In this document: one piece after another, positions 7,836 to 15,289 of the stretch
Layout: each line of letters starts with the position of its first letter
How positions within the stretch are numbered: the stretch's first letter is position 1
Assembly (NCBI GenBank): GCA_013286595.1
Contig: JABDFI010000011.1
Location: 9,970-48,171 of the forward strand
Direction of reading: 5' to 3'
DNA from: Chlamydiota bacterium
GTDB taxonomy: Bacteria; Chlamydiota; Chlamydiia; Chlamydiales; Rhabdochlamydiaceae
DNA length: 38,202 bases
Program-made: the position numbers and the translations under genes
The notes under the pieces: generated by a model
Seen by the model: only the letters and a program-made list of their open reading frames with translations
Told to the model about the DNA's origin: nothing
The model's database searches: none

Positions 7836-7898
7836 GACAATCAAGCTCATTTTGAAACCATAGGCTTCCTTGAGCCTGTTCATCACACATCTCACTAG
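7836..7898 (+). pseudogene. Remnant of the GT17 gene 3' end (21 codons)
   Basis: Read in frame, this gives 20 residues plus TAG, differing from the last 20 residues of the intact GT17 gene (6093-6155) at only four positions (HLEA/FETI region and P to H near the end). Nothing upstream resembles the rest of the gene. It is the trace of the segmental duplication and shows that the GT17-adjacent peptidase copy occupies the ancestral position. Confidence 0.92.
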
Positions 7899-7902
7899 AG
7901 GC

Positions 7903-9297
7903 TTACTTTTTTGTTTTATTTTTGTTGTCAGTGGGTTCTGCACTCTTGATGTAAGGAGGATTAGGAAGACGCCCATACACTAAAGAAGTGATCGAGGGAC
8001 AATCTTTTACTACTAGAGCTTCGTAGCGTGAATAAGGCATGCCTAGTTGTTCCTCATCGACTAGCATACCAAACTCATTGCACACCGATCCTTTAAATTT
8101 TTTATACGAAATCACACAGTATTGCTGCTGTTCTGGTTCTTTCGGATTGCTTCCATCATTAGGATCTACATAGATCACATATCCCACATTACCTTTCTGA
8201 AGCTGCTCCTTTCTATTCTCCTTGATCACACCAACGACAGCGATGTAATGCCCCGTAAAGTATGGTTTTCGTGCTTCAGGACTCCATCCAAAAATCTTAT
8301 TTCCAGCAATCTCCATGACTTGATGAGGCTTTTCTGTGTACTGCTTTCGGCTGAACATCCCACCAACCCCAACGGCACCGTGATTCCTTACCTCTTCAAA
8401 AAGAACATCGATGCCCTTGCTGATATTCCAAGAAGATGCTGGGAATCCATAAATTCTAGTGAGAGCGAGTTCTCCGAGAATGCTTCCAACAAGATCCTGT
8501 TTTTGCAGAGGAAGTTTTTTCACGCTTTTATTGGATATTGACGACACTCCGCACAGCAGTTCAAGGATGGGTTTAGGAATGGCATCGAGTGGTTGAATGC
8601 CGACTTCTTGGAAAAATTTTGTGTAGTGTTCTACCGATCTTCTATCAGAGTGACTGGCCGCATAACTTCTGAAGTCCATTGAATCCGATTCTACAATGAA
8701 GTTTTGAAGCACCTTGCGCTGACCTTCTGATAGGCTTTTATCGCTTTTTAGTAAATGCTCTGCGGTTTTCTTGGAGGAACTAGAGGAAGCTGCAAGTTGA
8801 AGAAGCGGATGGCTAAGAAGCTCTTCAGCAGCATAAGTTTCTAGCCGAGAAGAATCGAGAGCTAAGCGAAGTTCATTGATACTTTTTTCATGTGGGCCAG
8901 GGGTAACGGGATAAGCACCATGTAGGATATACTGCATCACTTGAAGCCAGCATGTAGGCCCTACTTGTTTCGGATACGCATGTCGAAGATGAAGAGATTG
9001 CCTATCCACTTCACTATCTTGAGCAGAGTAGACAGGTCTTCCTTGTGGAAGCTTCCACAGAATTTTGTGACTTGTATCTATAATTTTCGTGATTGTATGG
9101 GAAGAGGGTAGCTCTCCTTCTTTGATGAGATATTCGCGAGCTGAGTCTTCCAAGTACTCCGAAAGGCAGCTAAGCACCTTAAGGGAAAAAAACTTTCCGA
9201 GGCTAAATGAATCTACTGATTCAGCTTGTGGTTTGAGCACAGCCTTAGGCTGCACTGGCGTTGGTAAGGTTAAAGGAACTAAACCGGATAATGACAT
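7903..9297 (-). CDS. Probable papain-fold cysteine peptidase, candidate secreted effector (copy 2)
   Basis: 464 residues, paralog of 6160-7545 along its full length. The presumed active-site residues are kept: Cys116 in QVGPTCW, His350 in GHYIAVVG, Asp378 in YVDPNDG. The C-W pair is the usual papain-type sequence at the nucleophile. The middle part (about residues 150-285) differs most, the N-terminal 110 residues least. The N-terminus MSLSGLVPLTL and the SD (AAGTGG, weaker than AAGAGG of copy 1) are retained. The downstream gene on the same strand is copy 1, but an upstream-like region precedes each, so both can be transcribed separately. Conservation of the triad in both copies suggests both are active. 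Function otherwise as in copy 1: inferred, unconfirmed. Confidence 0.6.
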   Translation of the reverse strand: MSLSGLVPLTLPTPVQPKAVLKPQAESVDSFSLGKFFSLKVLSCLSEYLEDSAREYLIKEGELPSSHTITKIIDTSHKILWKLPQGRPVYSAQDSEVDRQSLHLRHAYPKQVGPTCWLQVMQYILHGAYPVTPGPHEKSINELRLALDSSRLETYAAEELLSHPLLQLAASSSSSKKTAEHLLKSDKSLSEGQRKVLQNFIVESDSMDFRSYAASHSDRRSVEHYTKFFQEVGIQPLDAIPKPILELLCGVSSISNKSVKKLPLQKQDLVGSILGELALTRIYGFPASSWNISKGIDVLFEEVRNHGAVGVGGMFSRKQYTEKPHQVMEIAGNKIFGWSPEARKPYFTGHYIAVVGVIKENRKEQLQKGNVGYVIYVDPNDGSNPKEPEQQQYCVISYKKFKGSVCNEFGMLVDEEQLGMPYSRYEALVVKDCPSITSLVYGRLPNPPYIKSAEPTDNKNKTKK

Positions 9298-9414
9298 TGT
9301 TAAACCACTTATTAACTGTAAGAATAATTAACGTTTTATGTTTTAATTCATTTTATTTAAATGTTAAAAATTTTATTTAAATAAATGCAATTGTAAATGT
9401 ATAATACACAATAG

Positions 9415-9501
9415 GCTTCTTGCATAACCTCGTTTTCGTGCAACCCATGAGTTCCTACCGTAAATTCGGGCGCGGGCACGAAACGAGGTTATGCAAGAAG
9501 C
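9415..9501. repeat. Long inverted repeat, possible secA terminator
   Basis: Arms 9415-9441 and 9476-9501 pair over 26 bases with one bulged T (GCTTCTTGCATAACCTCG...). The loop is 34 bases. It ends five bases before the secA stop codon, so it is positioned to terminate secA. It also marks the right edge of the duplicated peptidase segment. No T-run is evident, so it may be a MITE-like insertion acting as terminator. Confidence 0.7.
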
Positions 9502-9505
9502 TCTA

Positions 9506-12457
9506 TTAAGTGATGGAGAGTTCTCCGTCAGAAAGCAGATCGGGCATCTCCGATAGGGAAATCAGGGGACGACGCTGCTGTTGAATGGGACGAACAGGAG
9601 GCGCTGGTGACCTCTCTGGCATTACCATTTCAAACTTAAACAGGGCATGAGCAATCTCTTGTTTGATGCGTCGACTTAAGGAATCAAACAGGGAAAATGC
9701 TTCATGTTTAAATTCGACGAGGGGATCTTTTTGCCCAACAGAGCGCAAATGAACCTCTGTGCGCAAATGATCGATGTGAAGTAGATGATCTTGCCACAAG
9801 CGATCGATGTTGCGGATCAAGATGCTGCGGATCACTTCATTGAGAATCCCTTCAGGTTTCATCTTCATCGACAAAGCATTGAGAGCCTCTTGAGATTGGA
9901 TGACTTTCTGAGATTCATGTTCAATCTTAAATGTGAAGGCGTTGCAGACTTTTTCTGAAGAGAGTCGTTCGATGTCTTCCACTTGAATGTAGTCATGATC
10001 AAAGGCTGAAGATTCGAACGTGATGGGGAAATGCTCCATCAGCCAATGGCGCAGCCCTTCAGGATTCCATCCTCCTTCTTGTGAACGAGAGGCGAGAAAT
10101 TGGTGGCACATTTCGCCGCAGAGATTTTCGAGTATTTCACGAGCGAGAGCTAAAGGATCTTCAGTGTTTAAGACATCGCGGCGGAAGGAATAGATCTCTT
10201 CGCGCTGCTTATTCATCACATCGTCGTATTCAAGAGTGTGTTTGCGGATAGTGTAGTTGCGCTGTTCAACTCGTTTTTGAGCTGTTTCGATCGATTTATT
10301 GAGGACAGAGGCTGAAATCGCTTCTCCTTCCGGAGGACGGAAGCGCTGAAGGAAGCTTGTGATCCGAGGCGAAGTGAATAGTCTCATCAAAACATCTTCA
10401 AACGAGACGAAAAATTTGGAACTACCAGGATCTCCTTGACGAGCGCTTCTTCCGCGGAGCTGACGGTCGATGCGTCGCGATTGATGGCGTGTTGTTCCAA
10501 TCACGTGTAGACCGCCCAATTCTGCGATTCCCGGTTTGAGCTTAATGTCGGTTCCTCGCCCTGCCATGTTCGTGGCGACGACAATAGCACCTTGCTTTCC
10601 AGCATCTGCGATCACTTCTGCTTCTTTAGCGTGATTTTTCGCATTGAGCACCGTGTGTTCGAGTTTATGCTGCTTTAAGATGCGAGATAGCTTTTCAGAG
10701 ACCTCAACAGACTCGGTACCGATCAAAATCGGTCGCCCTTGTCCGTGAATGAGCTCGATTTCTTTGATGATCGCATTGTACTTTTCCCGCTCGGTCATGT
10801 AGATCTCATCGTCGGCGTCGGTTCTCTTATTGGGACGATTCGTAGGAATAGCGACGACATCAATTTTATAGATCTCTCTGAACTCATTGGCTTCTGTCAT
10901 GGCCGTTCCAGTCATGCCAGCTAGCTTGTTGTACATGCGGAAGTAATTTTGCAAGGTGATGGTGGCATAAGTCTGCGTTTCGGCTTGGATGGCCACACCT
11001 TCTTTCGCTTCAATCGCTTGATGAAGCCCATCGGAAAAACGGCGTCCAGGTTGCGGACGACCTGTGTTTTCGTCGATGATGACTATCTTGTTTTCAGCGA
11101 TGATGTAGTCGACATCTTTTTCCATTAACAAATGAGCGCGGAGGAGTTGGCGGAAATTGTGAGCGCGCTCTTTGCGATGAGCGTCTTCTTCACGCAGCTC
11201 CACTTTTTTTTGAAGCTTTTCTTGCTCTGTGAGATTAGCGTTGTTATCGATTTTGGCATACTCTTCGCCTAAATCGAGCATGGTGGATTCATCGACAGCG
11301 TTGTCTGTTTTATTTTCTTCTGACCAGGTGAGAAGCCCTTTATCGGTCAATTCAAATTCATTGGCGCGTTCATCGACGATGATGAAAAGTTCGGCAAGGG
11401 CTGAGGCGCGCTCTTCCTTATTTTGGTCGGAATAGTAATAAGTTTCCCATTTTTCAATTTTAGCACGGAGATCTGGGTGCTCGCGCATTCTCTTTAACAA
11501 TTTGTTTTGGGGCATTCCCTTAGACACGAGCCACAATTTACGGAATGCTTCTGATTCCTCTTCCTCTTCTTCTTTATTTAACTTTTTATCTGAGGGTGTT
11601 TCCTCGAGTCTGCCGAGCTTTTCTAGCACTTTACGCGCTTCTGTTGCAAAACGGTTAGACAGATCGCGTTGGTGGCGAACAAGCGTGGCAACCCCATCTT
11701 TTAATTCATCGTACATCTGCCGAGAATTGGGAGATGGGCCAGAAATGATGAGGGGAGTACGCGCTTCGTCGATCAGAATCGAGTCAACCTCATCGATGAT
11801 CGCAAAATAGTAGCCGCGTTGGCATTGATCAGCGCTGCTTTGAGCCATCGAATTATCGCGTAAGTAGTCAAATCCAAATTCAGAGGCAGATCCATAGACA
11901 ATATCGGCTAGATAGACGTTTCTACGTATATGTTGAGGTGTTCCACCAGTCAAAGCGGAAACAGTGAGTCCTAGCCAACGGAAAATTGCTCCAACCCATT
12001 CACTGTCACGTTGAACTAGATAATCGTTGACGGTGACGAGATGAACGGGCTTTCCTGTGAGAGCATTTAAATAAAGAGGAAGCGCCGCTGTGAGAGTTTT
12101 TCCCTCTCCTGTATGCATCTCAGCAATAGCTCCGTAGTGCATTGCGATCGCGCCAACGATTTGCACGTCGTACGGAATCATGTCCCATTTTTGATCATAA
12201 CCTGAGACATGCACATCGGTACCGCACATTCTGCGGCAGGCATTTTTTACAGCAGCATAGGCTTCAGGAAGGAGTTGATCGACAGTTTCTCCCTGGGAAA
12301 GTCTTTTTCGGAATTCAACAGTTTTATGGCGGAGCTCCTCATCAGAAAGCTTTTGCATGCCCTCTTCTAAACGATTGACCTCAGCTACGATTTTCCAGTA
12401 TTTTTTGAGTAGGCGGCCCTGCGCTGTGCCAAATAATTTTTTCACAAAATCAAACAT
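9506..12457 (-). CDS. secA: Preprotein translocase ATPase SecA
   Basis: 983 residues, the normal length for chlamydial SecA. It drives post-translational protein export through SecYEG by ATP hydrolysis. Visible motifs: Walker A HTGEGKT at about 115-121, the DEAD-type box IDEVDSILIDEARTPLI near 225, TGTA with a preprotein-crosslinking domain between, and MAGRGTDIKL with a QLRGRSARQGDPG motif in the second helicase half. A charged insert with EEEEEES occurs around residues 290-310. The C-terminal zinc-binding Cys motif of E. coli SecA (for SecB) is absent; the protein ends in LSDGELSIT. The start ATG 12457 gives MFDFVKKLFG, the usual beginning. Its position before the psd-nth-mnmE group matches the Chlamydia order. 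Confidence 0.98.
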   Translation of the reverse strand: MFDFVKKLFGTAQGRLLKKYWKIVAEVNRLEEGMQKLSDEELRHKTVEFRKRLSQGETVDQLLPEAYAAVKNACRRMCGTDVHVSGYDQKWDMIPYDVQIVGAIAMHYGAIAEMHTGEGKTLTAALPLYLNALTGKPVHLVTVNDYLVQRDSEWVGAIFRWLGLTVSALTGGTPQHIRRNVYLADIVYGSASEFGFDYLRDNSMAQSSADQCQRGYYFAIIDEVDSILIDEARTPLIISGPSPNSRQMYDELKDGVATLVRHQRDLSNRFATEARKVLEKLGRLEETPSDKKLNKEEEEEESEAFRKLWLVSKGMPQNKLLKRMREHPDLRAKIEKWETYYYSDQNKEERASALAELFIIVDERANEFELTDKGLLTWSEENKTDNAVDESTMLDLGEEYAKIDNNANLTEQEKLQKKVELREEDAHRKERAHNFRQLLRAHLLMEKDVDYIIAENKIVIIDENTGRPQPGRRFSDGLHQAIEAKEGVAIQAETQTYATITLQNYFRMYNKLAGMTGTAMTEANEFREIYKIDVVAIPTNRPNKRTDADDEIYMTEREKYNAIIKEIELIHGQGRPILIGTESVEVSEKLSRILKQHKLEHTVLNAKNHAKEAEVIADAGKQGAIVVATNMAGRGTDIKLKPGIAELGGLHVIGTTRHQSRRIDRQLRGRSARQGDPGSSKFFVSFEDVLMRLFTSPRITSFLQRFRPPEGEAISASVLNKSIETAQKRVEQRNYTIRKHTLEYDDVMNKQREEIYSFRRDVLNTEDPLALAREILENLCGEMCHQFLASRSQEGGWNPEGLRHWLMEHFPITFESSAFDHDYIQVEDIERLSSEKVCNAFTFKIEHESQKVIQSQEALNALSMKMKPEGILNEVIRSILIRNIDRLWQDHLLHIDHLRTEVHLRSVGQKDPLVEFKHEAFSLFDSLSRRIKQEIAHALFKFEMVMPERSPAPPVRPIQQQRRPLISLSEMPDLLSDGELSIT

Positions 12458-12627
12458 GCTGAATTCCCAAATCTAAAAATATCTCTTAAAGAAGCGATTG
12501 CAAAATTGGCTTTGCAATAACCCCCAAGGCTAGGGCATTATAATTTTTCTGGCAAGGATGACCACTAGCTAGTAGGGGAAATTATACCATAAAGCTTATT
12601 ACTTTAAGCAAAAAAACATAATTAATG

Positions 12628-12723
12628 GGATATGCGTGATACGCATGATGGAAGAAGAAAATGCGGCGGAGCCGCACGCCGCTCTGCGGCGAAAATTATT
12701 TATCAAGCGTATCATGCATATCC
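12628..12723. repeat. Inverted repeat with two internal GC hairpins
   Basis: The 658-base gap between secA and the next gene (12458-13115) has no supported coding sequence but holds two palindromic elements. This first one has arms 12628-12649 and 12702-12723 (GGATATGCGTGATACGC against its complement, two mismatches). Inside lie two GC-rich stem-loops, TGCGGC-GGA-GCCGCA (12662-12676) and CGCCGC-TCT-GCGGCG (12677-12691). TATAAT-like boxes on the minus strand near 12537 and 12583 may belong to the secA promoter but lack clear -35 boxes. Confidence 0.75.
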
Positions 12724-12762
12724 TGCTGATCAAGTTTCTTGTATTACTCAAAAAACTTATAT

Positions 12763-12950
12763 TAGACATCTTGCGTAATCTCATTTACTCATTAAAACCA
12801 AATATTTTCTGTCCAATTTTTGTATCGTCATCTCAGCGACTTGCCAAAGTCGCTTCGCCTCCGCTACCCGAATCTACTACCGTAGATTCTAAAAATTTGC
12901 CTAGAAAATCTTCGATTTTTCTGAGCAAAGCAGGTTACGCAAGATGTCTA
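12763..12950. repeat. 188-bp inverted-repeat element (MITE-like)
   Basis: Ends 12763-12781 and 12932-12950 are reverse complements at 18 of 19 positions (TAGACATCTTGCGTAATCT). The interior carries the small hairpins AGCGACTT-GCCA-AAGTCGCT and GAATCTAC-TACC-GTAGATTC. It also holds AAAATCTTCGATTTTTCTG, which recurs inside the repeat at 14507-14678. No transposase reading frame. Non-autonomous mobile element or folded RNA are both possible. Confidence 0.65.
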
Positions 12951-13115
12951 TTCAAATATTTATGCTAACCCAAGTTTCTAAGTAGGCAGCATTGTCTGTT
13001 CAGTGTCCATGTTGTCTGATTTATTAAATATTTTAACACACCTATTTTCCCATTTTACAACAATGAGAGGCATTCCTTATCCTAAGGCTTTATCATTGTC
13101 AAGATACAGAAAGAT

Positions 13116-13517
13116 ATGTCTCTACGTTGCGCATTTTGTGCCTTATTTCTCACCCTTTCCTGCGTAGCTGTTGAGGGGGCTCTCCAGGTTCCTCAATCTT
13201 CCCTTTTAGAAGTAAAAAATCAGACAACGTCTGCCGATGAGATCATCGCCATGGATAGTCTCATCGAAAGCACGGCTCGACAACTAGAAAGTCAAAAACA
13301 TCTGCGTGAGATGATGATCGAGTTCATTAAGCAAAAAGAAGAGTTCATGCAAGGGAATCAGACGAAATCCCATGCCAGTTTCATGGTGCGAACAGCAAGG
13401 CAAATTTACGAGCAGATTTCCTCCAATCACATTCAAAACCTGTTTCCCCAAGATTATCTCGATGAACTCGTCTTCTTCTCTTCTATTGCTGGAAAAAATA
13501 CAGTGAAGCAGCCATAG
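13116..13517 (+). CDS. Small exported protein of unknown function
   Basis: 133 residues. A signal peptide is likely (MSLRCAFCALFLTLSCV, cleavage around residue 21). The mature part is helical and charged (about residues 45-75, ESTARQLESQKHLREMM and following), suggesting a short coiled coil, then a second helix. I do not recognise a family. It lies between secA and psd, the position that CT700 holds in C. trachomatis, but I cannot claim homology. Its TAG stop codon is the first three bases of the AAAGAGG-family repeat. The signal peptide and undisturbed frame argue for a real gene; the SD is weak. Confidence 0.65.
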   Translation: MSLRCAFCALFLTLSCVAVEGALQVPQSSLLEVKNQTTSADEIIAMDSLIESTARQLESQKHLREMMIEFIKQKEEFMQGNQTKSHASFMVRTARQIYEQISSNHIQNLFPQDYLDELVFFSSIAGKNTVKQP

Positions 13518-13607
13518 ACCTCTTTCGAAATTAAGGTTCTGTCGATTTTTGAGTTTATTTGTGTATAATCCCGAAAATCGACGAACCCTTAGTTTCGAAA
13601 GAGATCT
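13515..13607. repeat. Inverted repeat, AAAGAGG family, copy 2
   Basis: Starts TAGACCTCTTTCGAAATT and ends TAGTTTCGAAAGAGATCT; the arms pair through GGTTC-GTCGATTTT. Its first three bases are the stop codon of the upstream gene and its right end places AAAGAG seven bases before the psd start codon. It is shorter than copy 1, with no nested hairpin. Confidence 0.9.
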
Positions 13608-13608
13608 C

Positions 13609-14508
13609 ATGACCGATATTGTTTACATCGACCGCTTGACGAAAGAAAAAAAGCGAGAAAAGATTTACGGTGGCTTTTTTATCAACCTGTTGTATGGAAC
13701 AGGATTTTTTTCTTATTTAAGTTCCTTGTTATTCCTCCCCCTTTTTGCTCGCCTTCCCTTTTTTTCCTACCTCTATGGGTGGTTTCAAAAAAGTTCGTTG
13801 AGTCGATCGAAGATTCGCCCTTTTATTGCCAACTATGCCATCGATAGTTCCGAATTCTTGGAGCCTATAGAATCCTTTCGCTCGTTTAATGATTTTTTTA
13901 TCAGAAAATTAAAGTCTTCCGCACGCCCTCTCGCTGAGCAGGCGATCTTACCAGCAGATGGTCGGTATTTAGTTTATCCCGACATCAGTCAAATCGATGG
14001 GTTTGTCGTCAAAAGTAAAAAATTCCAGCTCGATACACTACTTCAAGATGCGCAACTCACGCAGCGCTACCAACGGGCAGGAATGGTAATAGCTCGACTA
14101 TGTCCCGTCGATTATCATCGCTTCCATTTTGCCTGCGATTGCACGCCAGAACCCGGGCGTTTAATCAACGGTCCTCTTTATTCCGTCAATCCAATTGCTC
14201 TGAAGAAAAACATCAATTATCTAAGTGAAAACAAGCGCATGATGACACCCTTGAAAACGCAAGAATTCGGTCAGATTCTCTATATTGAAGTGGGTGCGAC
14301 GTACGTGGGATCCATCGTGCAAACACACACGCCTAATCAATCTTATGCTAAAGGTGCTGAGAAAGGATATTTTGAGTTCGGTGGATCGTGCTTAATCCTC
14401 TTATTTGAACCCAACACCATTCGCTTTGATCAAGATCTCATTGACAATTCTGCGCAATTCATTGAAACGCGTGGTCTTCTCGGTCAGTCTTTAGGCTCGT
14501 CTATTTGA
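13609..14508 (+). CDS. psd: Phosphatidylserine decarboxylase proenzyme
   Basis: 299 residues from ATG 13609; an earlier in-frame start (13549) lies in the hairpin repeat and would add residues not found in the family, while MTDIVYIDRLT matches the usual beginning. The enzyme converts phosphatidylserine to phosphatidylethanolamine at the inner membrane. Visible: a hydrophobic stretch at about 24-50, SARPLA near 104-109, PADGRY with Asp117, PVDYHRFHF with His170, and the self-cleavage site FGGS (Ser260 becomes the pyruvoyl group), here followed by Cys instead of the common Thr. The TGA stop overlaps the next repeat by two bases. Order psd-nth-mnmE is as in Chlamydia, with nth and mnmE on the opposite strand. 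Confidence 0.95.
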   Translation: MTDIVYIDRLTKEKKREKIYGGFFINLLYGTGFFSYLSSLLFLPLFARLPFFSYLYGWFQKSSLSRSKIRPFIANYAIDSSEFLEPIESFRSFNDFFIRKLKSSARPLAEQAILPADGRYLVYPDISQIDGFVVKSKKFQLDTLLQDAQLTQRYQRAGMVIARLCPVDYHRFHFACDCTPEPGRLINGPLYSVNPIALKKNINYLSENKRMMTPLKTQEFGQILYIEVGATYVGSIVQTHTPNQSYAKGAEKGYFEFGGSCLILLFEPNTIRFDQDLIDNSAQFIETRGLLGQSLGSSI

Positions 14509-14678
14509 GGCAATTGCAAAACTCCACGCCACAGCAAAATCGCCCTTTTGCCACCCCATCCCCGAGCCCTACTCGCTTGGAGTATGTGCTCGGGGATGGG
14601 GCTACGGCCGCTTAAGCGGCTGGTAAACTGACTCAAAATCTTCGATTTTTCTGGGTCGGGGAGTTTTACAATTGCCTC
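14507..14678. repeat. Inverted repeat, GAGGCAATTG family, copy 2, between convergent genes
   Basis: Outer ends GAGGCAATTGCAAAACTCC and GGAGTTTTACAATTGCCTC pair, as in copy 1 (1166-1248). The interior holds a perfect 14-bp hairpin (CCCCATCCCCGAGC at 14554-14567 with 14588-14601) and the palindrome GCCGCTTAAGCGGC. The left end includes the last two bases of the psd stop; the right end includes the stop codon and last codons of nth. It can act as a bidirectional terminator. Confidence 0.88.
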
Positions 14679-15289
14679 ATTTGACTGCAAATCGGGCACG
14701 TTGAGCTGTCATGACCTCGAGCAGGACAGTAGTTTCTAGCAAAATAGATGATCTGCAGATGGAGCTTATTCCAAGACTCCTTGGGGAACAACCGTTTGAG
14801 ATCGCGCTCTGTTTGTTCAACAGATGATCCCTTGCTTAATCCCCAACGTTTGGCGCAGCGATGAATGTGTGTATCCACGGGAAAGGCGGGTTGTTTAAAG
14901 GCTTGAGACATCACTACAGAAGCTGTTTTATGGCCTACTCCCGGCAAATCTTCCAAGGCTTCAAAAGAATCGGGAACTTTCCCTGCATACTTTTCGACAA
15001 GAATGCGAGATAGATTCCAAATCGCCTTTGCTTTTGCATTCCCTAAACCACAAGGCTGTATGATCTGTTTAATCTCTTCGATCGAAAGTTGAATCATTTT
15101 CTCAGGTGCACGAGCTCGAGCAAATAAGATGGGTGTGATCAAGTTCACGCGTTGATCTGTGCATTGAGCAGAAAGAAGTACAGCGATGAGAAGGGTATAA
15201 GTATCTTGATGTTGAAGAGGAATTTCAGGCGAAGGAAAAAGCTGATCTAAAATCGTCTGAATCAACTGACAGCGTTCTTTCTTATTCAT
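14666..15289 (-). CDS. nth: Endonuclease III (DNA glycosylase / AP lyase)
   Basis: 207 residues from ATG 15289, which overlaps the mnmE stop as ATGA; an ATG four codons earlier is less likely. The enzyme removes oxidised pyrimidines and nicks the abasic site. Helix-hairpin-helix LPGVGHKTA carries catalytic Lys121, and PVDTHIHR gives Asp139. The C-terminal iron-sulfur region reads C188-x9-C198-x2-C201, then SQMRQL and stop. A fourth Cys ligand, expected six residues after the third, is replaced by Leu just where the hairpin repeat begins. The spacing between the first two Cys (nine rather than six) also differs from E. coli. It is translationally coupled to mnmE. Function firm; cluster integrity uncertain. 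Confidence 0.94.
   Translation of the reverse strand: MNKKERCQLIQTILDQLFPSPEIPLQHQDTYTLLIAVLLSAQCTDQRVNLITPILFARARAPEKMIQLSIEEIKQIIQPCGLGNAKAKAIWNLSRILVEKYAGKVPDSFEALEDLPGVGHKTASVVMSQAFKQPAFPVDTHIHRCAKRWGLSKGSSVEQTERDLKRLFPKESWNKLHLQIIYFARNYCPARGHDSSTCPICSQMRQL

Larger units (their letters stand above)
6093..9414. repeat. Duplicated segment: GT17 tail plus peptidase-like gene plus upstream region
   Basis: Segment 6093 to about 7670 is repeated as 7836 to about 9413. It covers the last 21 GT17 codons, the whole leftward peptidase-like gene and its AT-rich upstream region up to TAATACACAATA. The copies have diverged, with many substitutions and small indels, so the duplication is older than the porin one. 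A 165-base spacer with no counterpart (7671-7835) separates the units. Confidence 0.9.

Noticed and set aside
12636-12968. 110-residue open frame in the secA upstream gap
   Set aside because: It runs through two inverted-repeat elements, has no SD and no recognisable protein pattern; composition follows the hairpins.
13549-13608. Longer psd start inside the hairpin repeat
   Set aside because: The added residues come from the repeat, and ATG 13609 matches the family N-terminus with AAAGAG before it.
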